From: Lepidodermella squamata
Lineage: Eukaryota; Gastrotricha
DNA: 64,000 bases
Assembly: GCA_047495785.1 (NCBI GenBank)
Contig: JBLDXI010000010.1
Coordinates: forward strand, 1,612,001-1,676,000
Direction of reading: 5' to 3'
Both the position numbers and the translations under genes were made by a program. Positions 22,362 to 33,091 of the stretch are shown in pieces (position 1 is the first letter of the stretch; every line of letters starts with the position of its first letter). A model generated the notes under the pieces. That model was not told the DNA's origin and did not search any database. It saw nothing but the letters and a program-made list of their open reading frames with translations.

Positions 22362-23706
22362 TCAGCTTGTAAGGGAGATGAGAGTTTTAGAGAACAAAAC
22401 AATGCTAGCAATTAGAAATACTGCAAATGCAACTAAATCGAGGCAGTCAACCCTCAGCAGATATCTCGTTACAGGCATTCGCCAGTATTTTCGATACATT
22501 GTAGCAAGACGACATGTAATCAGAGCGTACAGAGTTAACGCTACACCCATAGCAGACTGAACAGTTATACAATCGATGAGATGTAGAGATTCCGAAGTTT
22601 TCGGAATTTCATCAGCTAGCAGTGTTAATAAGACAGAAGACGCCAAAAATAGCGTAGCTGACATCTCAGAACGATCGGGGCACTTTGCCGGCATAGCAAA
22701 AACACCCAGTTGAAGGACGGTCAGTGTTCCGAGGGGTAGGAAAATTGTGACGATATATGCTTCATGCTTCCGCTCGAAGTTGAATATGAACTCGACTGTG
22801 TTGTTCCTCTTAGTTTCGTTGTTCAGAATAATGCTATATTGGTAGCCTTTCAGGGACCAGATCTCGGATCGATCGAGTAGATTCACCATGTTAGTATCGA
22901 CAAATTCTATCTCGTGGAAGGTGAGGAATTGCGCGTTGATAAAGTATTTTATAGCTATCACGACTTTGCAGCTTTGTTTGTCAAAAGGGAACCTACACCG
23001 CATGTGTATTTATATTTGTCATATTTATTTAAAAATTTGAAACTTACTTGACAAAGCTCAGGGAACATGTTGACGTAAATTTGCCACTTGTCTCAGAAAC
23101 GGCCATGCCATCGTCAATAAGAACGATGGTGTCGAATTTCTCCAGAGGATTATGCAAAGTTTCGACCCGATTTGCGTGTTTTATCGGTGGCATCCAGATT
23201 GTTCCAAATGGGATGATGCAAATTCCCAAGAACTGCAAATCGAATGGTAGGTCATCGCGATATACTTTCCACTGAGCGCAAGGTGGTAGCTGCCAACCCA
23301 TTGCGAAATTAGCCTCTACTGAAAATCTAATACAAGAAGAAAATTTCAGCACCTCGTAGCATTCAAATACTTACGTCTGTTCGTAATCGTCAACTTTCAT
23401 AGCTCCAATAGGGTTGAAATCCAAATGCACGTCCAGCGCTTCTCCTGATTCAGGCATCGGAATTGTAGTTGAACTCCTGAGGTAAGGGCATTTCGATATT
23501 AACTCGCCACACAGATAATCTTGCTTAGTTTTCTCGCCTGGGGCGAACGTTTTTCCTGGATCTGTGGTGGGCGAATCTTGATCGGATAGCGGATCTTCAG
23601 TCGTTGATACATCTAAACTTTCCTGCGTTGTGATCTCTGTAGTCAAATTTTGAGCTAGACAGCTGAATGGGCAGCGGATTAGCAAAAGCAGCAAAAGGCG
23701 TGTCAT
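22362..23706 (-). CDS. Group B Cys-loop receptor subunit 1
   Basis: Exons 23375-23706, 23048-23326 and 22362-22992 give 413 residues. Group B lacks the second intron of group A: the coding sequence runs straight through NPLEKFDTIVL. The signal peptide is MTRLLLLLLIRCPFSCLA. A Thr/Ser/Asp-rich, poorly conserved segment follows (about 20-60), then LISKCPYLRSSTTIP. The Cys-loop CSLSFVKFPFDKQSC has 13 residues and is split by the intron. M1 is YIVTIFLPLGTLTV, M2 follows KCPDR (Asp at -1'), and M3 is near SLHLIDCITVQ. M4 is near CLDLVAFAVFLIAS and the protein ends in ISLTS. It probably co-assembles with a neighbouring A subunit; this is inferred only from the alternating arrangement. Confidence 0.9.
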
Positions 23707-24180
23707 AGTTCTATCCTACGTCCTACATCATAAGCATGCGAGGATGAGTTGGTAAGCGTAAAACTCGCGGATGATTACCAGATTATTTACTCACTGTTAG
23801 AGTGTGAAAAATGACTACTCTTTCGAGTATGAGATGCATATGTTTGCCAATTTTGATGGCGACTGAATCAACACGCATCGAGCTCGGATATCGATGATGC
23901 TGATGCTAGCCTTTGTAATTACTCGCAGACACGTGTAAATCTCGAATATTTATCAACGAATAATGAAACCTGGTATGAGAGATAACATAGTAATTTTACC
24001 CGTCAGTCCACAGCCAAATAATGCCGAATTATGATTTTATTTCCCCCTTTCTTCTTCGTTCCAGAAGATAATAGTGCGCCTGGGCCTTGAGCCAAGGCCT
24101 TTTATTAGACTATGCATTGACCTCTAACCTCTCAGCTAGGCCTCTAAACGAGGTGTATTTAAAATTAGTATTTCGATATT
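23707..24180. promoter_or_regulatory. Upstream region of B1, duplicated upstream of B2
   Basis: About 230 bp upstream of the start codon align closely with the region 27012-27240 upstream of the next group B gene, including CCTACGTCCTACATCA, TTACTCACTGTTAGAGTGTG and GGCGACTGAATCAACACGC. Conservation beyond the coding region marks a segmental duplication and possibly a shared promoter. Confidence 0.55.
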
Positions 24181-24677
24181 TACCGTAATGCCCGAAATGT
24201 TAGTCCTGTCCTTTTTTCAAAACAAGTCGAAACCCCGCCTTATAATTGGGACCGCCCTTCATTTGAGGCTTGACCTTTATTATTTCGAACCCTTCTCAAC
24301 TCACCATCACATATCGCTATACAACGCTTGCAGTCCCTACGAATTGGCCTCTAAAAAGATCGGCATATATGCTCGGTTTTTTAAGACGAGGAGAAAACTA
24401 TTTGGAAATTTTTTGGAAATTTACCAAAATATATCATAAAATGGGGTGTGACTTTTTTCATCCGACCAATGTCTTATTTCATCCGACAACCAGAAATATG
24501 ACTAAAATCATCCGACATGAAAATATCGACTTTCTCGATATCAAAATGATGATACCCGCGTCGGCGAACTGACCTTTATTTGAGACCTTTATTATTTCGA
24601 ATGACCCTTCGACCCCGTTTTATATTCGAAGCCGACTTTTATATGAGGCTGACTAACCTTTCGGGCAGTATACGGTA
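24181..24677. mobile_element. MITE-like element with imperfect TACCGTA inverted ends
   Basis: The left end TACCGTAATGCCCGAAATGT and the reverse of the right end (TACCGTATACTGCCCGAAAG) form an imperfect inverted repeat. The interior is rich in motifs such as TTTATTATTTCGAA and GAGGCTTGACC and has no transposase. A related element is at 55061-55501. Confidence 0.5.
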
Positions 24678-24882
24678 TGAGTATTTTCTTTTTCGATTTT
24701 GAATGTCTTTTTCTGTTCTATTCGCAAATCCTCATCGTATGGAGTGAAATGGGATTACCTTATGTTAGCATAACAAGGTTTGGCGGAAAATCGAAAATTC
24801 CTCTTCTTATTCTTATTCCTACGAGCAACACCACAGATTCTAGACGCCAATCCCAGAATTGCACAGAGGTTCTAGCTACGGG

Positions 24883-25101
24883 CAGGGTGCGAAGTACAGG
24901 GGTGCTGGGGGTGTCGCGACACCCCAGCTCCGGGATTCCAACCATAGGAAAGCTGAAAAACCAGCTTGTTTTCTAGATTGTTGCTTGTTTTCTAGGACCC
25001 AGCCGAAGATTGTTTTCTAGGACCCAGCCTTTGGTTCTTCGGCTGGGTTCTAGAAAACAAGCAGAAAACAGCTCAACACCCGGATCCTACTTCGCACACT
25101 G
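24883..25101. mobile_element. hAT-type MITE with 8-bp target duplication
   Basis: The 219-bp element begins CAGGGTGCGAAGTA and ends TACTTCGCACACTG, and GCTACGGG is duplicated on both sides (24875-24882 and 25102-25109). The 8-bp duplication and CAGGG/CAGTG ends are typical of hAT elements. Internal palindromes include GGTGTCGCGACACC. A second copy is at 51443-51589. It inserted into or next to the receptor pseudogene at 25110-25331. Confidence 0.7.
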
Positions 25102-25109
25102 GCTACGGG

Positions 25110-25331
25110 TTCTAGCCAATAATCACTTTGATTAGCAGATAGACGGCATACTACTAGCATATAAAGAGTTATAGTGACACCAACTATTGCTTGTGCAGCG
25201 ATGCATATCATCAAATGCAGCGATTCTGCAGTTTTCGGGATTTCCAGAGCCAGAAGAGTCAGTAGCACGGAAGAGGCAAGGAACAGAGTTGTAGATAAGT
25301 TGGCTCTTTCAACAAATTGCCCGGCATTATA
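25110..25331 (-). pseudogene. Group A receptor pseudogene fragment (M2-M3)
   Basis: Only the part from just before M2 to just after M3 remains: GQFVERANLSTTLF, LEIPKTAESLHLM, then VVCRLSANQSDYWL. It matches the A genes at 20625 and 28662. The extracellular domain, M1 and M4 are absent. One base is missing just before GQFVER relative to the intact copies (the CCGGGCC of the parent is CCGGGC), which shifts the frame. The hAT-type MITE lies directly against its 3' end. It sits where the A partner of the B gene at 25672-27011 would be expected, so it is the decayed member of an A/B pair. Confidence 0.82.
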
Positions 25332-25671
25332 AATTGCCACGGCACATCTGGCAACATGATGAGGATTCTTTCGAGGATTGAAAGCTGTCAAATGACTGCC
25401 AGCCATTACGAATTACGGCTGAAAGAATCCAAGGCGTTCAGTGATCAGTGGAGCCAATTTATATAGGTGAGTTACCGTAATCCAGAACTGAAACTTGCAG
25501 AGTCTGTGTATTTCAATTTTAAAACAATGATAGCCAAAAGTAAGGCATTACACTAGAATCGTCATTTACTGCAACAACATGAGTGGTTAATACTATAACG
25601 ATGTAACACTTTTAATTAGACAATACATTTACTACCTGAAGACCTTTCCATCATCCGCAACGGGATTCGCT
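25332..25671. other. Intergenic homologous to 30541-30880
   Basis: This stretch shares GCCACGGCACATCTGGCAAC-like sequence, ATGACTGCCAGCCATT, TATAGGTGAGTTA and other blocks with the interval between the A and B genes at 28.7-32.3 kb. It was copied along with the gene pair. Confidence 0.5.
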
Positions 25672-27011
25672 TCAGCTTGTAAGGGAGATGAGCGTTTTAG
25701 AGAACAAAATAATGCTAGCAATTAGGAATACTGCAAATGCAACTAAATCGAGGCAGTCAACCCTCAGCAGATATCTTGTTACAGCTACTCGCCAATATTT
25801 TCGATACATAGTAGAAAGACGGCATGTAATCAATGCATGAAGAGTTAAGGCTACTCCCATCGAAGATTGAACTGTAATACAATCAATGAGATGAAGAGAT
25901 TCCGATGTTTTCGGTATTTCCCCAGCTAGAAGTGTCAGCAAGACTGAAGAAGCCAAAAATAACGTAGCTGACATTTCAGAGCGATCGGGGCACTTCGCTG
26001 GCATGGCAAACACGCCCAATTGGAGGACGGTCAGTGTTCCGAGTGGTAGGAAGATGGTGACAAGGTATGCTTTATGTTTTCGCTCGAAGTTGAATATGAA
26101 CTCGACAGTGTTATTCAGCTTTGTATCGTTGCTTAAAATGGTATTATGGCTGTAGCCTCTCAGGGACCAGATCTCCGAGCGATCGAGTAGGTCCAACATA
26201 TTAGTATCGACAAAATCTATCTCGTGGAAGGTGAGGAATTGCGCGTTGATAATATACTTAATAGCTATTACTACTTTGCAGCTTTGTTTATCGAAAGGAA
26301 ACCTATATTGATTATCAAGATTTGTATAGAAAATTAAAATCTGAAATTATGAAAAATTACTTAACAAAGCTCAGGGAACATGTCGATGTAAACTTGCCGC
26401 TTGTTTCAGAAGCCGCCAGGCCATAACTCACGAGAATTATGGTGTCAAATTTTTCCAGAGGATTATGCAAGGTTTCGACCCGATTTGCGTGTTTTATCGG
26501 TGGCATCCAGATTGTTCCAAATGGAATGATGCACATGTTCAAGAGAAACAAATCAAACGGTAGGTCGTCCCGGTATTTTTCCCATCGAGCGCAAGGCGGC
26601 AGCTGCCAACCCATAACGAAATTAGCTTCTAGAGAAAATCTATACCGACGGAAATGTTTAAACTACGTCATAATTGAATAATTACGTCTGCTCGTAATCG
26701 TCAACTTTCATCGCTCCAATAGGGTTGAAACGTAAATGCACGTCAAGTGCTCCTCCTGATTCAGGCAGCGGAATTGTAGTTGAGCTCCTGAGGTAAGGGC
26801 ATTTCGATATCAACTCCCCACACAGGTAATCTTCACTGGTTTTTTCGCCCGCGGCGAATTCATTTCCTGTATCTGCCCTGGTTAACTCGATTAGGGGCTC
26901 CTGAGTCGTTGGCAAGTCTGAGCTTTCCTGCGTTGTGATCTCTGTAGTCTCGTTTTGAGCCAGACAGCTGAATGGGCAGCAGATTAGCAAATGCAGCAGA
27001 AAGCGTGTCAT
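25672..27011 (-). CDS. Group B Cys-loop receptor subunit 2
   Basis: Exons 26686-27011, 26361-26639 and 25672-26302 give 411 residues. Exons 2 and 3 have exactly the lengths seen in the other two B genes (279 and 631 bp). The signal peptide MTRFLLHLLICCPFSCLA is followed by an acidic Thr-rich segment and LISKCPYLRSSTTIP. GWQLPPCARW and IWMPPIKHANRVETLHNP mark the ligand-binding domain. The Cys-loop is CSLSFVKFPFDKQSC. M1 is YLVTIFLPLGTLTV, M2 follows KCPDR (Asp at -1'), and M4 is near CLDLVAFAVFLIAS. The membrane half is nearly identical to the copy at 22362-23706, and the 5' flanks also align, so the duplication is recent. Its A partner is a pseudogene. Confidence 0.9.
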
Positions 27012-28661
27012 ACTTCTCTCCTACGTCCTACATCAGAACATACGATGAGTTGGTAAGCATAAAACTTGCTGATGGTTACCAGATTATTTACTCACTGTTA
27101 GAGTGTGAAAAACTGACTACTCTTTCGTGTATGAGATGCTTATGTATGCCAATTTTGATGGCGACTGAATCAACACGCATCGAACTCAAATATCGATGAT
27201 GCTAGTCTTGTTAATTACGCTCAGACACTTTTTCAATCTCAACATCCTCAACCCTCAACACATGATAAATCCGAGTATGAATAATAACAACGGTGGCGGT
27301 AAAACGCAACTTTACCACGCCATTCCACAGTCTAATAAAACAGCCTTTTCCCGCATGCAGGTTGAAGGTATGGCTCCATACTCCTTTTCTCTATAATTTT
27401 GTTGCGGGTTGCCGCGGCCCTCCAAACCAGTGCGCGAAGTAGGATCCTCAAACTATTTTATTGCTGGCCCAAATTTTGGCAGTAAAACTCAGTCTCGTCG
27501 CATGGCTCAGAGTAAGCTCACGTGGTTTTTCAAGCCGACATCAGATTTTCCATTGGGCAAGCAAGTCAATTGCCCTAGGGGCAGACACGCTACTATCGGG
27601 CCCTCAGAGAAAAATCCGAAGATGGATCCTTATATGCCCCACATTTTCTGACTCACGCTCGGAAATTCCACAGTTTTGTGCCGTTTTGTGCCATTTTGTG
27701 CCTGAAATAATCAGTTTCTAAAGAAAAAGCCCGATGGAGCATTTCCACAAGGATGATGCCATTGAAAAGTGCGATTTTTCGAAAAATGGGGAGTTTTTGC
27801 ATTTTCACGACCATTTTTTCCGCTGGAACCCGATAACAAGAATTACAGGAATGTTGACCTCACACTAGATCTATCGAATGGCACTTCGAAAACTTCATCA
27901 CTAGAAAAAAATCCGGTTTATTAGCTCAAAAATGCAAAATGCTCTTGCTAATAAACCCTTTGGTGACGGGTTTATTAGCAAGAGCATTTTGAGGGCTTTT
28001 GAGCTAATAAACCGGATTTTTTTCTAGTGATCATGGTCACGGTGTTATGAAAATAATGCGAGGCAAAACAAATATTAATTTAATTAGGGTTAATTTATGT
28101 TAACTCAACAGCGTTTCTTTGTGCCTTTCGACTTTGGCGGAAAATCGAAATTCCTACTTCGAGACGAGCGAGCCGTGTCGCAAGACCCCTGAGGGGCAAG
28201 GGCACTGGCACTGGCAAACGTCTAAGCTCCACAATCCTCCCAAGCATTCAATTTTCAAGCGTTTGGTAGTGTTTCAGACTGAGTTTGAATGAACCAAAAC
28301 TTTTTGGTCGTGTTTCGTGTTCCGACATGAAACCCGAGTACATTTTCAAGTGATTTGTAGTGCCCAGCACAGAGTTGGTTTGATGGACGGGTTTTCAGAG
28401 TTCAAAGCTTAACGCCGTCGTGAAATTGAACGTTAAAACTACATGCGGGGGACAATGCGTATTCGGAACAAACGGTACAAAATTTCTTTTATTGTCCTCC
28501 GCCTTCGATTAATACAATCAAATTACAACATAAAACCAACAAATTCAACGAAATAACAAGGCACGTATTCAAATAAAGGAGTATGGCGAAGAAGAATACT
28601 GAGGGACCTTATTTAAAGTCAGAATCAGTAATTTGAATTATAATTATAATTCAGTAAAGCT
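27012..28661. other. Long intergenic stretch with repeats
   Basis: The first 230 bp repeat the upstream region of the other B gene. Near 27423-27441 is a single end of the hAT-type MITE (GTGCGCGAAGTAGGATCC). A large hairpin element lies at 27897-28031. GGCGGAAAATCGAAA near 28136 also occurs near 24781. No coding gene is supported. Confidence 0.45.
27897..28031. repeat. Near-perfect inverted repeat (62/64-bp arms, 9-bp spacer)
   Basis: Arms 27897-27958 and 27968-28031 begin ATCACTAGAAAAAAATCCGG and its complement. They match except for a small difference near the middle (AAAATGCAAAATG versus AAAGCCCTCAAAATG in complement). This is a foldback element with no coding content. Confidence 0.85.
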
Positions 28662-29978
28662 TTATATGGTTAATAGGGGCAAAGTATATGCAACTAAACT
28701 TGCAGTAAGGAAAATGACAAGCGAACCAAAATCTAGTGCATCCACCCGATTGAAGTAACTGTTAACGGGCGCCAGCCAAAAATCATGGTAATTAACAGAT
28801 AGCCGGCTTACTACTAGCATATAAAGAGTTATAACGACTCCAATTATTGCCTGTGCAGCGATGCATATCATCAAATGCAGCGATTCGGCAGTTTTCGGGA
28901 TTTCCTGAGCCAGAAGAGTCAGCAGCACTGAAGAGGAAAGGAACAGAGTTGTAGATAGGTTAGCTCTTTCAACGAATTGGCCTGGCATTATCAAGGCTCC
29001 CAACTGTAGAATGCTCAAAGTAACCATAGGTAAGAAAATTGTCGCAGAATAGGCGTGGGGTTTGCGTTTAAAATCGAAGAAGAAGTTAATGGTATCAGCT
29101 AAGCCTGTTTCATTGTTAACATTAGCGAGAGTTCCAAGCTTTTCTAGCAACCAAATGTCCGATTCGTCCATGATCCCCTCGGTCCGATTCTCTAACAGAT
29201 TAGCTCTTTCGAATCCCATCAGAAATCTGTCCATTTCTCGGCTTATTGCGATCGAGAGTTTGCATTGTTGTTTATCGAAAGGAAACCTGTTTTCAACATG
29301 AACTCGGCTTTAAATTGTGTATTACCCCAAGACTCACATTTTTAGATTTAGCGAGCAGATAGAATTGAACTTTCCACCAGTTACCCATGCAAATTGCGTC
29401 CCGTTTATCGAAGGTATAAGGAACAGCTGCCCCTTCCTGAGCAATGATAACTTGCAATGCGATTCACCAGATCAAAATCTCACCTTTCAAACGGATTGAC
29501 AATGTTCCCAGCTGAGTTAGCATGTTTCAATGACGGTAGCCAGACATCCTCGGTTTTTACCTCACAAAACGGACAAGGTATCTCATTCTTGTTCCACTGA
29601 GCGCAAGCGGGCGCGTTCCAGTAGATGCTGAATTCGGCTTCAATTGAGAATCTGTATTGAGGTAAAGCAAAATTAGCCACTTGGGTTAATCCTGCTGGAC
29701 AGATTGTTAATGGAAAATTACGTTTGGTAGTAATCGTCCAGCACGACGTCTCCAAGCGGCTGGAAAACAACTGTAAAACCCAGATACCCCTGGCCTGTGA
29801 ACTTGAATGGTATAGTCGTTCTACTGCTAAGATACGGGCACTTTGCGACCAATTCAGAGCAAAATGAGAACAGGCCGGCATTGTCTGACGGCTTTTGCAC
29901 GAATTCATCAGCAGCGGAACTGTCGCATTTTTTCCAGTGAAATAAGCAAAACCAATAGAAAAGCCTGCTCAAGTTCAT
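28662..29978 (-). CDS. Group A Cys-loop receptor subunit 4
   Basis: Exons 29722-29978, 29484-29651, 29338-29436 and 28662-29286 join over introns of 70, 47 and 51 bp to give 382 residues. The ATG at 29976-29978 is the first in frame and gives a signal peptide MNLSRLFYWFCLFHW. SELVAKCPYLSSRTTIP, WLPSLKHANSAGN and the Cys-loop CSLNLKMFPFDKQQC (13 residues) follow. The codon for the Met of the loop is split by intron 3. M1 is AYSATIFLPMVTLSI, M2 follows GQFVER (Glu at -1'), and M4 is near VDALDFGSLVIF. The end is shorter than in its sister at 20625 (VAYTLPLLTI). It pairs with the group B gene at 30935-32261. Confidence 0.89.
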
Positions 29979-30934
29979 GTCGCTTCCACAATAATTGAAC
30001 AGGTAGTAGAGAATATGCAAGCTACTCCAATGGCAGGCTGCTTTAATTGTGAGTGCAATAATTTCAAGTCAATATTTACGATTACAATACGAATATTTTT
30101 TCGGATATCTCACCTGAGCATGATTGTCACAAGGAGAAATGTAAAATATTCCGAGCTCATTCTTGTTAAACCTTTGTTTGATAAAGATCTTATAATTCTA
30201 AGGATGGAAAACTGATTCATCATTAAATCAGGTACACAAAATAACAAGTGGGTCAACATAAACTTGTCAAATTGCTTCAGGGATTTATGCGCTTATTTAT
30301 TTTGAAGTACAAACGTTCAGGGTAGGTGAAGAGAAGTCAGAAATACATTTCCATCCCTGGCGGCTCCAGTTTTTACAATCGCACACTCATAATAGAGAAA
30401 ATCAGAGTAAAATCTTCCACTTATCGATGGATGCCAATAATCGAGGCTGGAATTCCATTTCTAACTTCAGTGAATTAGAAACTGACGTTACTGATAACTT
30501 ATTGCGTTATGTGGGATTTAATGGATTTAATGTGGATTCAAAAGGTCTTGCAATATTTTTGCGAATTTGTTTTGTGAATTGCCACTGCACATCTGCCAAC
30601 ATGATGAAGTTTCTTTCGAGCATTGAAAGCAGTCGAAAAATGACTGCCAGCCATTGCGAATTACAACTGAAATAATCCAAGGCTACAGTTTTTTTTAGAG
30701 GATTATTGGAATTGAATATTGGAGCTAATCGATATAGGTGAGTTAACTTAATTCGGAACTGAAATATGCAGAAACTGTGGATTTCAATTTGAAAGAATGA
30801 TAGCTCCAGCTAAAAATAAGGCATTACACTAAAATCGTCATTTAATGCAACAACATGAGTGGTTAATAATATAGCGAAGTGAATATTTCGATAAGGCAAT
30901 ACATTTTTTTCCATCATCCGCAACGGGATTCGCT
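29979..30934. other. Intergenic between A4 and B3
   Basis: About 950 bp. Positions 30541-30880 repeat the sequence beside the A pseudogene (25332-25671). No gene seen. Confidence 0.4.
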
Positions 30935-32261
30935 TCAGCTTGTAAGGGAGATGAGCGTTTTAGAGAACAAAATAATGCTGGCAATTAGGAATACTGAAAA
31001 TGCTCCTAAATCGAGGCAATCAATCCTTAGCAGATATCTCGTTACAGCTACTCCCCAGTATTTTCGATACATCGCCGCAAGTCGGCATGTAATCAGAGCA
31101 TACAGAGTTAAGGCTACACCCATAGAAGATTGAACAGTAATACAATCAATGAGATGAAGAGATTCCGATGTTTTCGGTATTTCCCCAGCTAGAAGTGTCA
31201 GCAAGACTGAAGAAGCCAAAAATAACGTAGCCGACATTTCAGAGCGATCGGGGCACTTTGCTGGCATAGCAAACACACCCAGTTGAAGGACGGTCAGTGT
31301 TCCGAGGGGTATGAAAATAGTGACGAGGTAGGCTTCGTGTTTTCGCTCAAAGTTGAATGTGAACTCCATTGTGTTATTCATCTTAGTTTCGTTGTTTGGA
31401 ATGATATTCAGTTCGTGGCCAATCAGGGACCAGATCTCGGATCGATCGAGTAGATACACCATGTTATCATCCACGAAGTCGACATCATTGAAGGTGAGGA
31501 ACTGAGCGTTGATAAAGTACTTTATAGAAATTACGACTTTGCAACTTTGTTTATCGAAAGGAAACCTGTATTGAATATTGAGAAATTTAGAGTAAATTAT
31601 AGTCTGAACCGATAACATTTACTGAACAAAGGTCAAGGAACATGTTGACGTAAATTTGCCGCTTGTTTCAGAAACGGCCAAGCCTGATTCCAAGAGAATG
31701 ATGGTGTCAAATTTTTCCAAAGGATTATGCAATGTTTCGACCCGATTGGCGTGTTTGATCGGTGGCATCCAAATCGTTCCAAATTTGATGATGCACATTT
31801 GCACGGCTCGCATGCCAGATGGCAGATCGTCACGATTTTCCTTCCACTGAGCGCAAGGTGGAAGCTGCCAACCTATTATGAAATTAGCTTCAAGAGAAAA
31901 TCTGGTACAAAAGCAAAATTTTAGGACTTTGTAACACTTAAAACTTGCAGATTTACGTTTGCTCGTAATCGTCCACTTTCAACGCTCCTATAGGAGAGAA
32001 AGCTAGATTCACCTCAATGGCTCCTCCTGATTCAGGTCTCGGAATTGTAGTTGGACTCCTGAGATATGGGCATTTCGATATTAACTTCCCACAGAGGTAA
32101 TCTTCCATAGTTGTATCGTTAGGGGCGAATGCTTCGACTGGATCTGAGGTCGGTGACTGGAATATCGGATCATGAGTCGTTGGCACGTCTAAACTTTCCT
32201 GTGTCTCCGTTTGAGCTTGAGAGCTGAAAGGGCAGATTAACATAAGCAGAAAATGTATCAT
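30935..32261 (-). CDS. Group B Cys-loop receptor subunit 3
   Basis: Exons 31957-32261, 31623-31901 and 30935-31565 give 404 residues. The signal peptide is MIHFLLMLICPFSSQA, followed by a Thr/Pro-rich linker and LISKCPYLRSPTTIP. The Cys-loop is CSLTFVQFPFDKQSC, 13 residues, with Gln created across the intron. M1 is YLVTIFIPLGTLTV, M2 follows KCPDR (Asp at -1'), M3 is near SLHLIDCITVQ and M4 near CLDLGAFSVFLIAS. The intron phases equal those of the other B genes. The extracellular half differs more than the membrane half, as expected if ligand recognition diverged after duplication. Confidence 0.9.
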
Positions 32262-32632
32262 AATTCGTTTTCTCTATGATATAATACCAGGCTACAGTGA
32301 GGGCTGCTATCGTGGTTATTTACTAATCGTTAGACTGTGAAAACACATTATAAATTTTTCGAATCTTTTGTTTGCCTTTGGATGCCTTTGCTTTGGTGGC
32401 ACCTGAATCTGCAAGTATAGGTGATGAATGTCGGTGATGAATCGATTACGCAGAGAGACGCGATAAGCCCAAGAAAAATCTAAAAGTTCAGAAAAAATGC
32501 TTTTTTCTGTTTTTCGTCGATAAGATTTATGGCTTTTTGGTTCCACGTCATTTAGTCTCTTTATCGAATGCTTTATAAAGGCTTTGTTCAACAGTCATGT
32601 TTATTAACTAATTTTGCATCGAATACCAAGGT
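32262..32632. other. Intergenic upstream of B3
   Basis: 371 bp; only weak traces of the flank shared by the other two B genes remain (GCACCTGAATC, TCGATTACGC). Confidence 0.3.
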
Positions 32633-33091
32633 TTACGCTGCGAGAGATCGCCTTGCAATTATCAAATAGCGAAATTTAGTATAGTCAAAAGTGTCACTGA
32701 ACGACAGTTCGCAATTGACGAAAATGCCCTCGTTCCTAAAAAGTTCGACCAGCTCATGGCGGTGGTCGGCGTATTTCGTCTTCGCCTCGTCCTCAGCCGC
32801 TATCGGGGTCCACGCCATCAGTACGTGTTTCGGCCGAATCTTCGTAGTTACCGGATCGCGAATGCGCCAGTTGTAGAGAACGTATAAGCATTCGTCCTGT
32901 GGTAGCAGCTCCGCGAAGTCATTGAACTCATCCGCCATTGTTTCGCCTGATCCATCATCGAATGTATCGACTGCAATTAACAACTCGAAGTTGTCTGCAT
33001 TTTTGTCGATTTTGAGCATCAAATACTCGTAATCTGAGTTTTTGAAGCCTGGTATCACTTCCCGGATACTTTCTGATAGCTCGAAAGGCAT
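32633..33091 (-). CDS. ADF/cofilin-like protein, intronless
   Basis: A 152-residue cytosolic protein in one exon. The ADF-homology fold is seen in YLMLKIDKNADNFEL near 24-38, FNDFAELLPQDECLYVLYNW near 56-75 (cofilins have a DFxxxLPxxECRYAVYD motif here), LMAWTPIAAEDEAKTKYADH near 91-110 (compare FFFWSPDTAPVKSKMxYASS) and a C-terminal FDYTKFRYLIIARR. Such proteins bind and sever or sequester actin. The G/F-actin binding helix is altered: Lys-Met before Tyr-Ala is changed to Lys-Thr-Lys, and no Ser-3-like regulatory serine directly follows the start. It is a divergent paralog, and its single exon could reflect retroposition. Family assignment is good; severing activity is uncertain. Confidence 0.78.
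   Translation of the reverse strand: MPFELSESIREVIPGFKNSDYEYLMLKIDKNADNFELLIAVDTFDDGSGETMADEFNDFAELLPQDECLYVLYNWRIRDPVTTKIRPKHVLMAWTPIAAEDEAKTKYADHRHELVELFRNEGIFVNCELSFSDTFDYTKFRYLIIARRSLAA

Noticed and set aside
25050-25109. Continuation of the receptor pseudogene into the MITE frame
   Set aside because: The open frame beyond the YWL motif is formed by the hAT-type element and has no receptor similarity.
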